A stretch of DNA of 19,914 bases. Source: Rhodoferax sp. (GTDB taxonomy: Bacteria; Pseudomonadota; Gammaproteobacteria; Burkholderiales; Burkholderiaceae_C). Below, one piece after another: positions 7,718 to 15,094 of this stretch; within the stretch, counting starts at the first letter, position 1, and each line of letters begins with the position of its first letter. The DNA lies in NCBI GenBank assembly GCA_017880985.1, contig JADGRK010000007.1, forward strand, positions 1 to 19,914. The letters are read 5' to 3'. The position numbers and the translations under genes are program-made. The notes under the pieces are model-generated. The model was given only the letters and a program-made list of their open reading frames with translations, ran no database searches and was not told the DNA's origin.

Positions 7718-9034
7718 TCAAATGGTTGGCAGGTGTTTGGCCCGAAGTTGAGGTGTGCCGTCCTTCAGGATGCCACCCACCGTGTAGAACGATCCGAAGA
7801 CGATGATTCTATCAGCGGGGTCCGCCGTACTGAGGGCTGCCTGCAGCGCTGCCTGGGGGTTGGGGTAGGTTGATGCGGTGACGCCATTTCGGTTATTTTG
7901 CGCCCGCCACTGACCCAAAAGTGCGCTCGCTGATTCTGCGCGGGGCGTAGGCAAATCGGTGAAATACCACTGGTCGATCAAGGGATTGATCCGGGCGAAC
8001 ATGCTTGCCAAATCCTTGTCCGCCATGGCACCAAACACGGCGTGCGTGGTCGGGAAATAGCCCATCGCATCCAGGTTGGCCGTCAGCGCCGCCACCGCAT
8101 GTGGGTTGTGCGCCACGTCGAACACCAGCGTCGGCTGGCCCGGAACGATCTGGAAGCGCCCGGGTAGTTCCACAAATGCAAAGCCGTTGCGGACCGCTTG
8201 CGCCGTCACCGGCAGGCGTTCCCGCAAAGCCGTCAGCGCCGCCAGTACACCGGCTGCATTGACAAGCTGGTTGGCACCGCGCAAGGCCGGGTAGGCCAGA
8301 CCGCTGAAGCGGCGGCCGCGCCCAGCCCAGGCCCATTGTTGTTTGTCACCCGACACATTGAAGTCAACGCCAACGCGCCACAGGTCGGCATCGATCTCCC
8401 TGGCATAGTCGAGCACACTTTGTGGCGGCACCGGATCGCTCACCACCACCGCTCGGCCGGTGCGCATGATGCCGGCCTTCTCAAAGCCAATGCTTTCGCG
8501 GTCTGAACCCAAAAATTCGGTGTGATCAATGTCGATGCTGGTGATCACGGCGCAATCAGGCTCGATGATGTTGACCGCGTCAAGTCGTCCGCCCAGGCCG
8601 ACCTCCAGAATCACCACGTCCAGCGCGGCGCGCGCCATCACGTCCAGAATCGCCAGCGTTGAAAACTCGAAGTAGGTCAGTGATATTTCTGTATCATTTA
8701 GGCTTCTAGCCATTTCCACATCTGCGAAAGCAGCTACTAATTGCGTAGCGTCGACGGTCTCGCCGTTCAACCGCAGTCGCTCTTCAAAACGCACCAGATG
8801 GGGTGAGGTATAGACCCCGGTGCGATAGCCCGCCTGCTGCAGGATGGATTCCAGCATGGCGCAGGTTGAGCCCTTGCCATTGGTGCCTGCCACCGTGATC
8901 ACCGGGCAGGCAAAGCGGATTTGCATGCGCTCGGCCACGCAGCGTACTCGCTCCAGACCGAGGTCGATGTTCTTGGGGTGCAATTGCTCGCAGTGCGCCA
9001 GCCAGTCATCTAAAGTTTTCATAAGGGGTTTCAT
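7718..9034 (-). CDS. folC: Bifunctional folylpolyglutamate synthase/dihydrofolate synthase
   Basis: Mur-ligase family enzyme that joins glutamate to dihydropteroate and extends the folate polyglutamate tail in the cytoplasm. It has 438 residues, slightly longer than the 422 of E. coli. The ATP loop GTNGKGST lies at 50-57, TSPHLVRFEER at about 76-86, LTYFEF at 119-124, EVGLGGRLDAVN at 144-155, IDHTEFLG at 169-176, and the C-terminal domain begins near FDVAHNPHA (305-313). Residues 100-111 are encoded by a copy of a dispersed repeat, and the sequence just after it is a few residues longer than in E. coli. The start at 9034 is uncertain: Met5 (9022) is an equally good candidate and neither has a clear ribosome binding site. 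It heads the operon running through purF to gltX. Confidence 0.96.
   Translation of the reverse strand: MKPLMKTLDDWLAHCEQLHPKNIDLGLERVRCVAERMQIRFACPVITVAGTNGKGSTCAMLESILQQAGYRTGVYTSPHLVRFEERLRLNGETVDATQLVAAFADVEMARSLNDTEISLTYFEFSTLAILDVMARAALDVVILEVGLGGRLDAVNIIEPDCAVITSIDIDHTEFLGSDRESIGFEKAGIMRTGRAVVVSDPVPPQSVLDYAREIDADLWRVGVDFNVSGDKQQWAWAGRGRRFSGLAYPALRGANQLVNAAGVLAALTALRERLPVTAQAVRNGFAFVELPGRFQIVPGQPTLVFDVAHNPHAVAALTANLDAMGYFPTTHAVFGAMADKDLASMFARINPLIDQWYFTDLPTPRAESASALLGQWRAQNNRNGVTASTYPNPQAALQAALSTADPADRIIVFGSFYTVGGILKDGTPQLRAKHLPTI
8703..8737 (-). repeat. 35-bp dispersed repeat, copy 1, inside folC
   Basis: On the minus strand this stretch begins GTAGCTGCTT and ends GGCTAGAAG. It has the same 35-bp length and the same conserved ends as the intergenic copies at 16066-16100 and 18751-18785. 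It matches the first of these at 20 of 35 positions by my hand alignment, with 9 consecutive matches at the left end and 6 at the right. It is read in frame as FolC residues 100-111. The surrounding 70 bases are conspicuously A+T-rich for this gene and use codons such as AGA, CTA, ATA and TCA that its flanks avoid. Confidence 0.5.
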
Positions 9035-9090
9035 CCGGTGATGGATTGTCGCCCACCTCGAGCTTTGCGCTCAGTGGCATGATGCGGGGC

Positions 9091-9476
9091 ATGAATAAAT
9101 CCTTGGCTTCCTCCAGCGTGACCGTCTTCGGCATCCCAAACTGTGCCACTGTAAAAAAGCCCGCGGCTGGCTTGCCGAGCAGGCTGTTGACTACGTTTTT
9201 CACGATTTCAAGAAGCTGGGCGTTCCCGCCGATTTAGTGCCAGTCTGGAACGCAGCGTTGGGCTGGGAAAAGCTGCTGAACCGAAAGGGCAGCACCTGGC
9301 GCAAGCTTGACCCCACGACCCAGACCGGCGTCATCGACGCGACAACCGCCAGTGCCCTGATGCTGGCCCAGCCCAGCGTCATCAAGCGCCCGCCGGTGAT
9401 GTGGCATGACGGCAGCGTCACGGTCGGCTTCGAGCCACAGGCCTGGAAGGCGCGGCTGCGGCAAGCGGGTGGCTGA
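9091..9476 (+). pseudogene. ArsC/Spx-family reductase, frame broken at a slippery site
   Basis: A thioredoxin-fold protein of the ArsC/YffB (Spx-like) family. Frame 1 from the ATG at 9091 gives 23 residues with the N-terminal signature VFGIPNCATVKK (active-site Cys18), then runs into an unrelated tail and a stop at 9235-9237. The -1 frame from 9159 continues the family sequence without any other lesion: ARGWLAEQAVDYVFHDFKKL, LGWEKLLNRKGSTWRKLD, ALMLAQPSVIKRP, and VGFEPQAW at the end. The joined product is 128 residues, near the usual 115-120. One missing A in a run of six, or a -1 ribosomal shift at A AAA AAG (9153-9159), explains the break. It may be a pseudogene, a sequencing error or programmed frameshifting. 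It is divergent from folC with 56 bases between. Confidence 0.85.
9153..9159 (+). other. A AAA AAG slippery heptamer in the ArsC-family gene
   Basis: The codons GTA AAA AAG place the heptamer A AAA AAG in exactly the phase required for tandem -1 slippage (X XXY YYZ), the same heptamer as used in E. coli dnaX. Continuing in -1 from G9159 gives GCC CGC GGC TGG, which is the conserved continuation of the protein. Downstream CGGC and GCCG could form a weak 4-bp stem. No strong stimulatory hairpin and no upstream Shine-Dalgarno-like element is evident. Confidence 0.6.
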
Positions 9477-9502
9477 TTGAGCCGGTGCGCTAATTTTTCA
9501 CT

Positions 9503-9515
9503 GTTCGCCCTGAGC
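9503..9515. repeat. Partial copy of the GTTCGCCCTGAGC repeat
   Basis: Thirteen bases identical to the reverse complement of 14562-14574, the end of the palindromic repeat upstream of yajQ. The following bases (ctcggcctgagcgggg) diverge. It lies between the ArsC-family gene and ppnP, in their 125-base intergenic gap. Confidence 0.45.
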
Positions 9516-9601
9516 TCGGCCTGAGCGGGGAACTTATTCAGTGTTGCCCTAAAATTCTCGGTTGCCTTCAGAAACCACACACAATTCAAGCCATCCACAT
9601 C

Positions 9602-9919
9602 ATGAGCACCACCCACATCGACGGCGTCAGTGTCAGCACCCAGGCCAGTGTCTATTTCGACGGCAAGTGCATCAGCCATGGCATCACGCTGGCCGATGGC
9701 AGCAAAAAATCAGTCGGCGTGATCTTGCCAGCCGCTCTGACCTTCAACACCGGCGCACCTGAAAGCATGGAATGCGTGGCGGGTAGCTGCGAATACCGGC
9801 TGGCTGGCAGCGAGGTCTGGGTTAAATCCGGCCCAGGCCAGACATTCAGCATCCCCGGCAACACCAGATTTGACATTCGCGTGTCTGAGCCCTACCACTA
9901 CATCTGCCACTTTGGTTGA
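9602..9919 (+). CDS. ppnP: Pyrimidine/purine nucleoside phosphorylase
   Basis: A small single-domain cupin of the PpnP (YaiE) family, known to cleave diverse nucleosides phosphorolytically to a base and ribose-1-phosphate. It has 105 residues against 94 in E. coli. Typical stretches are VSTQASVYFDGKCISHG near the N-terminus, KKSVGVILPAALTF, APESMECVAGSCEYRL in the middle, and GQTFSIPGNTRFDIRV followed by YHYICHFG at the end. The start at 9602 has no clear ribosome binding site. It ends five bases before the argG ATG, so the two are probably co-transcribed and perhaps translationally coupled. Confidence 0.94.
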   Translation: MSTTHIDGVSVSTQASVYFDGKCISHGITLADGSKKSVGVILPAALTFNTGAPESMECVAGSCEYRLAGSEVWVKSGPGQTFSIPGNTRFDIRVSEPYHYICHFG

Positions 9920-9924
9920 ATACT

Positions 9925-11268
9925 ATGAGCGCCACCATTCTTCAAAATATTCCCGTCGGTCAAAAAGTCGGCATCGCTTTCTCTGGCGGCCTGGACACCA
10001 GCGCCGCCTTGCACTGGATGAAACTCAAGGGCGCCTTGCCCTACGCCTACACCGCCAATCTGGGTCAGCCCGACGAAGCGGACTACGAGGAAATCCCGCG
10101 CAAGGCCATGCAATACGGCGCCGAACTGGCGCGCCTGATCGACTGCCGCAGCCAGTTGGCGGCCGAGGGCCTTGCTGCCCTGCAAAGCGGCGCCTTTCAC
10201 ATCTCCACCGCCGGCGTGACCTACTTCAACACCACGCCGATCGGCCGCGCCGTGACCGGCACCATGCTGGTGGCCGCCATGAAACAGGATGACGTCAACA
10301 TCTGGGGCGATGGCAGCACCTTCAAGGGCAATGACATTGAGCGCTTTTATCGCTACGGCCTGCTGACCAACCCGTCGCTCAAAATCTACAAACCCTGGCT
10401 GGACCAGGCTTTCATTGACGAGCTCGGTGGCCGCGCTGAAATGTCGGCCTTCATGACCGAGCACGGCTTTGGTTACAAGATGAGTGCCGAGAAAGCCTAC
10501 TCAACCGACTCCAACATGCTGGGCGCCACCCACGAAGCCAAAGACCTGGAGCAATTGAATAGCGGCATCAAAATTGTCAATCCGATCATGGGCGTGGCGT
10601 TCTGGAAAGACGACGTTGCTGTTAAAGCCGAAGAGGTGTCGGTGCGTTTTGAAGAGGGCCGCCCGGTCGCCTTGAACGGTGTCGAATACCCCGATCTGGT
10701 GAGCCTGATTCTGGAAGCCAACCGCATTGGTGGCCGCCATGGCCTGGGCATGAGCGACCAGATTGAGAACCGCATCATTGAGGCCAAGAGCCGTGGCATC
10801 TACGAAGCCCCCGGGATTGCTCTGCTGTTCATAGCGTATGAGCGTTTGGTGACGGGCATCCACAATGAAGATACTATTGAACAATACCGCGACAACGGAC
10901 GCAAACTGGGCCGCCTGTTGTACCAGGGCCGCTGGTTTGACTCGCAGGCCATCATGCTGCGCGAAACCGCACAGCGCTGGGTGGCGCGCGCCATCACCGG
11001 CAGCGTGACGCTGGAGCTGCGCCGGGGTAACGATTACTCGCTGCTCAACACCGAGTCGCCCAACCTGACCTACCAGCCCGAGCGTCTGACGATGGAAAAA
11101 GGCGAGTCCACTTTCTCCCCGGCAGACCGCATTGGCCAACTCACCATGCGCAACCTGGACATTGTCGATACCCGCGCCAAGCTGGGCATTTACGCCCAGG
11201 CCGGGCTGTTGTCGCTGGGCTCGGGTGGCGATCTGCTGAGCCTGACTGGTGACAAAAAGCGGTCTTGA
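9925..11268 (+). CDS. argG: Argininosuccinate synthase
   Basis: Joins citrulline and aspartate with ATP to give argininosuccinate, the penultimate step of arginine synthesis. From the ATG at 9925 it has 447 residues, the same length as E. coli ArgG, and belongs to that long subtype. The ATP pyrophosphatase loop SGGLDTS lies at 20-26, followed by AYTANLGQPDEADYEEIP, YFNTTPIGRAVTGTM, NIWGDGSTFKGNDIERF, KAYSTDSNMLGATHEAKDLE and RIGGRHGLGMSDQIENRI, all essentially as in E. coli. A TTG nine bases upstream, overlapping the ppnP stop, is a less likely start. It is convergent with the AbrB-type gene, 61 bases away, with no obvious terminator between them. Confidence 0.98.
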   Translation: MSATILQNIPVGQKVGIAFSGGLDTSAALHWMKLKGALPYAYTANLGQPDEADYEEIPRKAMQYGAELARLIDCRSQLAAEGLAALQSGAFHISTAGVTYFNTTPIGRAVTGTMLVAAMKQDDVNIWGDGSTFKGNDIERFYRYGLLTNPSLKIYKPWLDQAFIDELGGRAEMSAFMTEHGFGYKMSAEKAYSTDSNMLGATHEAKDLEQLNSGIKIVNPIMGVAFWKDDVAVKAEEVSVRFEEGRPVALNGVEYPDLVSLILEANRIGGRHGLGMSDQIENRIIEAKSRGIYEAPGIALLFIAYERLVTGIHNEDTIEQYRDNGRKLGRLLYQGRWFDSQAIMLRETAQRWVARAITGSVTLELRRGNDYSLLNTESPNLTYQPERLTMEKGESTFSPADRIGQLTMRNLDIVDTRAKLGIYAQAGLLSLGSGGDLLSLTGDKKRS

Positions 11269-11329
11269 GCGGTGTTCAAATTTGTGGTTCGGAACAGGGA
11301 ATTGTCTGAAATCGGCATCAAATAGGGGC

Positions 11330-12394
11330 CTAACCATCGATGCGTGATTGTGCGGCAATCAATTTTGACACCTGCGGACCCAGGACAAGGACCGTCAGGA
11401 AGCGCGCCAGTTGCATCGACATCACAAAGCCGACATCGACGGCACTCGTGGCGGCGATGATGGCCACGGAATCGGCGCCGCCCGGGCTGCTGGCCAGATA
11501 GGCCGTTAGCGGGTCATAACCGGCCCATTGGGTCAGACCCACCGCAATGACGAGACCCACACCCATCAGCGCAAAGATCGACCCCAGCACCGCGGGCAAG
11601 GCACGAACGGCGTGCCTCAGAATGGCGCGGGTGAAGCGCAGGCCAATACTCCAGCCGACCACCGCATAGGACAGGGCCAGCAGCGCCGGCGGCAATTCAA
11701 TGACCAGAGCGCCCGTAGCCTGCAAGGCGGCCCCGACCAGCAGCGGGATCACCATCGGTCCACCCGGAATGCGAAGCCAACGCGCGATGCCGGAACCGAG
11801 CAAGACGAGCAACAGGGTCGACCCCAGATCGATCGGGTTTTGCACGGCAAACCAGGGCAGGTTGACTGGCGCCGTTGCCGCGTGATGCGTCCACAGCCCC
11901 GCCACCAGCGCGGCCACCGCTGTGACCACCGCCACACGCAAATACTGCATCAGCGCTACCAGGCGCACATCGGCGCCATACGCCTCCGCCATCAGCACCA
12001 TGGCTGAGGCCGCACCGGGCGCCAGGCCCCACACCGCCGTCGTTCCCGGGAAAACCTGGCGGCGCATCAAGAGCCAGCCCAAGCCCGCGCTAGCGGCAAT
12101 GATCGAAATCGTGGCGCCAAGAAAGAGGGGCCAGTCACTGGCCACCTTCGCCAGCGTGGAAGGCTGCAGGCTTTTCGCCATCAGGCAGCCAATCACGCCT
12201 TGCGCCAGGGCGAACAGAGTGGTGGGGACGCCAAGCCGAATCTCCTGGGACGACAGCAGGATGCCCGCCAGCATGCAACCCAGCAGCACACTGGCCGGCA
12301 AATGGAGTGCGGTCAGCGCCCAGCCCAGGAGAGCACTGATCAAGAGAAGGACGCACCACCACATGGCAGGCATCGGTCGACGAAAAGCGGTCAT
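11330..12394 (-). CDS. AbrB family membrane protein (AbrB duplication domain)
   Basis: A polytopic membrane protein of 354 residues with about ten hydrophobic segments. It is an internal duplication: GWALTALHLPASVLLGCMLAG (about 24-44) recurs as GIARWLRIPGGPMVIPLLVGA (about 202-222), and GLAPGAASAMVLMAEAYGAD (123-142) recurs as SSPGGADSVAIIAATSAVD (302-320). That pattern is the PF05145 family, often labelled AbrB regulator or ammonia monooxygenase in databases. Both names are misleading, since no DNA-binding or redox domain is present. A small-molecule transport role is plausible but unproven. It starts 7 bases after the NDUFA9-like gene and is likely in its transcript. Confidence 0.85.
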   Translation of the reverse strand: MTAFRRPMPAMWWCVLLLISALLGWALTALHLPASVLLGCMLAGILLSSQEIRLGVPTTLFALAQGVIGCLMAKSLQPSTLAKVASDWPLFLGATISIIAASAGLGWLLMRRQVFPGTTAVWGLAPGAASAMVLMAEAYGADVRLVALMQYLRVAVVTAVAALVAGLWTHHAATAPVNLPWFAVQNPIDLGSTLLLVLLGSGIARWLRIPGGPMVIPLLVGAALQATGALVIELPPALLALSYAVVGWSIGLRFTRAILRHAVRALPAVLGSIFALMGVGLVIAVGLTQWAGYDPLTAYLASSPGGADSVAIIAATSAVDVGFVMSMQLARFLTVLVLGPQVSKLIAAQSRIDG

Positions 12395-12401
12395 GAGCCC
12401 T

Positions 12402-13352
12402 TTATCGCTTCAGGTAAGCCCGCGCAATCGGCTCCAGGGCCGAAGCCGTGATGCCCAGACTGGCCAATCCCGGCAGCTTGCCAGTGGCCACATTGTCAAC
12501 CGCCATCGAGTCAAGATTGTCGCGGCTCATCACCGGCTCGCCTGGGGCCAAGGACATCAGTGCGGCCTGCAGGCGCCCAAGCCACGTGGGCAGGGCGATC
12601 ACCGGTCGGCCACGTCCCTGGCGGATGCCGCTGAGCTGCGCTGCAAGTTGCACCAGTTCGCGCAGTGTAAAAATATCCGGGCCGCACAGTTCCAGCACCC
12701 TGGGCGCATGATCTCCTGGCACCGTGTTGCACTCGAGGCTGCGCAGCACGGCACTGGCGACGTCCCCCACCCACACTGGCTGAAAGCGCGCATCGGCGCA
12801 GGCCAGCGGCATGAACGGCAAGACCCGCTGCAACCTGGCAAAGACGTTGAGAAATTTGTCCCCGGCGCCAAAGATGACACTCGGCCGCAGAATCGTCAGC
12901 GCAAAGGCTCTTGGATTGGATGCGTTCACCGCCTGCATCAATGCTGCTTCAGCTTGGCCCTTGCTGCGCAGGTACATCGAAGGCGCAGACTGTGGCTGCC
13001 CTGCATCGGCCCCCACGGCGCTGATGTGTACCAGCGTCTTGACACCCGCCGCCACACAGGCGCGTGCCAGCTTTTGCGGCAAAGCCACATGCACTTTTTC
13101 AAAAGCCGCCAGGTTGCCTTGCAGGATCGCCACCAGATTGACCACGGCCTCCTGATCGACGACGGCGCGCGTCAAGGCAGCCTCGTCATGCACATCCATC
13201 TCCATCACACTGACCAGCGGCAAATGCAGCAAATGCCGGGCATTGCTGCGTCGGCGGGTCGACACCGTGACGTGCCAGTCCTGGTGCGCCAGCTTTTCAC
13301 ACACATGGGCACCAACGAAGCCGGTGCCGCCCAAAACCAATACATTCTTCAT
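12402..13352 (-). CDS. NDUFA9-like NAD(P)-binding protein (atypical SDR)
   Basis: 316 residues of the extended/atypical short-chain dehydrogenase fold. The nucleotide-binding loop GGTGFVG is at 8-14, a Tyr-x-x-x-Lys pair (Y127, K131) lies in MYLRSKGQAE, and LRPSVIFGAGDKFLN is at about 155-169. It ends in a variable helical C-terminus. The best family match is the bacterial complex I NDUFA9-type group, whose bacterial members have no proven catalytic activity and may act in respiratory or quinone-related assembly. It starts with ATG 46 bases after murB and precedes the AbrB-type gene by 7. No complex I genes are in the window. Function beyond fold is inferred. Confidence 0.85.
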   Translation of the reverse strand: MKNVLVLGGTGFVGAHVCEKLAHQDWHVTVSTRRRSNARHLLHLPLVSVMEMDVHDEAALTRAVVDQEAVVNLVAILQGNLAAFEKVHVALPQKLARACVAAGVKTLVHISAVGADAGQPQSAPSMYLRSKGQAEAALMQAVNASNPRAFALTILRPSVIFGAGDKFLNVFARLQRVLPFMPLACADARFQPVWVGDVASAVLRSLECNTVPGDHAPRVLELCGPDIFTLRELVQLAAQLSGIRQGRGRPVIALPTWLGRLQAALMSLAPGEPVMSRDNLDSMAVDNVATGKLPGLASLGITASALEPIARAYLKR

Positions 13353-13398
13353 GGTTTGAATTTAGCTCTTTCGCCAAAACTCGCTGCCGCGCAGGGCT

Positions 13399-14469
13399 TC
13401 ATACCACCACCGGCTCAATCTCCAGCCGGATGCCAAAGCGTTCATAGACGCTGGTCTGAATCGCGCGCGCCAGGGTCATCACTTCGCCGCCCGTGGCGCC
13501 GTCGCTGCCATCGACCGTGCCGCGATTGACCAACACCAGCGCCTGCTTTTCATAGACGCCTGCCTGCCCAACCGACTTGCCGCGCCAGCCACAGGCGTCG
13601 ATCATCCAGCCCGCTGCCAGCTTGATCGTGCCATCGGCCAGGTGGTAGTGCACCACCTTGGGGTCGCGCGCGATGATGTCGTCACATTGCTCGGGTGTGA
13701 CGGTGGGGTTCTTGAAGAAACTGCCGGCGTTGCCAATCACTTGCGGGTCGGGCAGCTTGGCGCGGCGAATCTCGCAGACCCAGTCATAAACCTGCTGCGC
13801 TGTCGGGTTGGTGCAGTGATGCTCAGCCATTTTCCTATCTAGGTCGGCGTAGCCCAGCACCGGCTTCCATGCCTTGGGCAGGCTTAGGCGAACGCGCAAA
13901 ATCACGGCCCGCTCCTTCAGGCCCAGCCGCTGATGTGTGCCAGCCACAGCGCCCGCGCCATGCTTGAATACAGAATCGCGGTAGCCAAAGGCGCATTGCG
14001 CGGCGTCCAGCGAAAACAGCTGGCCAGTTTGCAGGTCGATGGCGTCCAGTGAGGCAAAACGGTCCTGCAATTCAACCCCATAAGCGCCAATGTTTTGCAC
14101 CGGTGAAGCGCCCACCGTGCCGGGAATCAAGGCCAGGTTTTCCAAGCCGGGATAACCCTGCGCCAGGGTCCAGCTGACAAAGTCGTGCCAGTTTTCTCCG
14201 GCGCCCGCCTCCACCACGAACGCCTTTGCGGTCTCCTGCACCAATCTGCGCGCCTTGATTTCGACCTTGAGCACCAGCGCTCTAACATCCCCAGTGAGCA
14301 CAATATTGCTGCCACCGCCGAGTACAAATTTGGGCAAAGCAGCCAGTTTGGGGTCGGACAATAGAGCTTGCAGGTCTGATTCCTGGGCAATGCGAACCAG
14401 GCGCTGCGCCTTGGCGACGATGTGCAGGCTGTTAAAAGCCTGGAGCGGCACGTTGTTCTCGACTAACAT
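13399..14469 (-). CDS. murB: UDP-N-acetylenolpyruvoylglucosamine reductase
   Basis: FAD/NADPH enzyme that reduces the enolpyruvyl group to make UDP-MurNAc for peptidoglycan. It has 356 residues against 342 in E. coli (type I). The FAD-binding GGGSN lies at 51-55 and PGTVGASPVQNIGAYG at 116-131, with YRDS at 163-166 and GSFFKNP at 249-255, which contains the catalytic Ser250. The closing EIEPVVV holds the catalytic Glu. A stretch of roughly ten residues after YRDSVFKH (GAGAVAGTHQ) looks like an insertion against E. coli. It is divergent from yajQ, separated by a repeat, and heads a probable three-gene transcript. No strong ribosome binding site is visible before the ATG. Confidence 0.97.
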   Translation of the reverse strand: MLVENNVPLQAFNSLHIVAKAQRLVRIAQESDLQALLSDPKLAALPKFVLGGGSNIVLTGDVRALVLKVEIKARRLVQETAKAFVVEAGAGENWHDFVSWTLAQGYPGLENLALIPGTVGASPVQNIGAYGVELQDRFASLDAIDLQTGQLFSLDAAQCAFGYRDSVFKHGAGAVAGTHQRLGLKERAVILRVRLSLPKAWKPVLGYADLDRKMAEHHCTNPTAQQVYDWVCEIRRAKLPDPQVIGNAGSFFKNPTVTPEQCDDIIARDPKVVHYHLADGTIKLAAGWMIDACGWRGKSVGQAGVYEKQALVLVNRGTVDGSDGATGGEVMTLARAIQTSVYERFGIRLEIEPVVV

Positions 14470-14494
14470 GGCGGGATTGTCGCATTGGGAGTGT

Positions 14495-14574
14495 TCGCAC
14501 TCTCCTTCGGGCTGAGCCTGTCACAGCCCGCTCTGGAACAAAACGCGCAGCCCTTCGACAGGCTCAGGGCGAAC
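14495..14574. repeat. Palindromic extragenic repeat (GTTCGCCCTGAGCCTGTC type)
   Basis: CTGAGCCTGTC (14512-14522) and GACAGGCTCAG (14557-14567) are perfect 11-bp inverted arms. The right half carries the full consensus CCCTTCGACAGGCTCAGGG followed by CGAAC, whose plus-strand translation is the well-known PFDRLRAN tell-tale of this widespread proteobacterial repeat. The left half is a diverged inverted copy. An alternative short stem, GGGCTG with CAGCCC (14509-14529), is also possible. It occupies most of the gap between divergent murB and yajQ and ends 21 bases before the yajQ ATG. Confidence 0.8.
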
Positions 14575-14595
14575 GGATTTTTTGAGACCCCCAAA

Positions 14596-15081
14596 ATGCC
14601 TTCATTTGATACGGTTTGCGAAGCCAACCTGGTAGAAGTGAAAAATGGCGTGGACAACACCGCCAAGGAGATCTCCACCCGCTTTGATTTCAAAGGCACG
14701 CCGGCTGCCATTGAAATCAAGGACAAGGAAATCACCCTGATCGGCAATGCCGAGTTTCAACTGACCCAGATTGAAGATATTTTGCGCAACAAGCTGACCA
14801 AGCGCAGCGTCGATGTGCGCTTTCTGGACAAGGGCGAGGTGCAAAAAATGGGTGGTGACAAGGTCAAGCTGGTGATCAAGGTGCGCAACGGCATCGAGGT
14901 CGAAATGTCGAAAAAGATCCAGCGCCTGATCAAGGACAGCAAGCTCAAGGTGCAGGCCGCCATTCAGGGCGATGCGGTGCGCCTGACCGGTGCCAAGCGT
15001 GACGATTTGCAGGCCGCCATGGCCTTGATCAAAAATGACATCACCGATGTGCCCTTGAGCTTCAACAACTTTCGTGATTGA
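14596..15081 (+). CDS. yajQ: YajQ family nucleotide-binding protein
   Basis: Cytoplasmic UPF0234/YajQ protein of 161 residues, two RNA-recognition-like folds; family members bind nucleic acid, and some bind cyclic di-GMP. Conserved features are MPSFDTVCEANLVEVKN at the start, ISTRFDFKGT, and RSVDVRFLDKG, with KLVIKVRNGIEVEMSKKIQ in the second half and DVPLSFNNFRD at the end. The frame is open upstream to 14485, but that part is only the translated repeat, so the ATG at 14596 is the start. The HD-GYP-like gene follows 13 bases later. A cyclic di-GMP link between the two is an attractive guess only. Confidence 0.96.
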   Translation: MPSFDTVCEANLVEVKNGVDNTAKEISTRFDFKGTPAAIEIKDKEITLIGNAEFQLTQIEDILRNKLTKRSVDVRFLDKGEVQKMGGDKVKLVIKVRNGIEVEMSKKIQRLIKDSKLKVQAAIQGDAVRLTGAKRDDLQAAMALIKNDITDVPLSFNNFRD

Positions 15082-15094
15082 GTCAACTGGCGGC

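Noticed and set aside
9006..9203. Small minus-strand frame of 65 codons overlapping the folC start
   Set aside because: It is the antisense of the ArsC-family gene N-terminus and part of the folC start; it looks protein-like by chance but matches nothing known to me.
9200..9679. Minus-strand frame of 159 codons between folC and ppnP
   Set aside because: Antisense to the ArsC-family gene and the ppnP start; no domain.
11922..13529. Plus-strand open frame of 535 codons
   Set aside because: Antisense to the AbrB-type and NDUFA9-like genes; His/Arg/Gln-rich shadow typical of GC-rich codon usage.
14485..14595. Upstream extension of yajQ by 37 residues
   Set aside because: It translates the extragenic repeat (PFDRLRAN); the family starts at MPSFDT.
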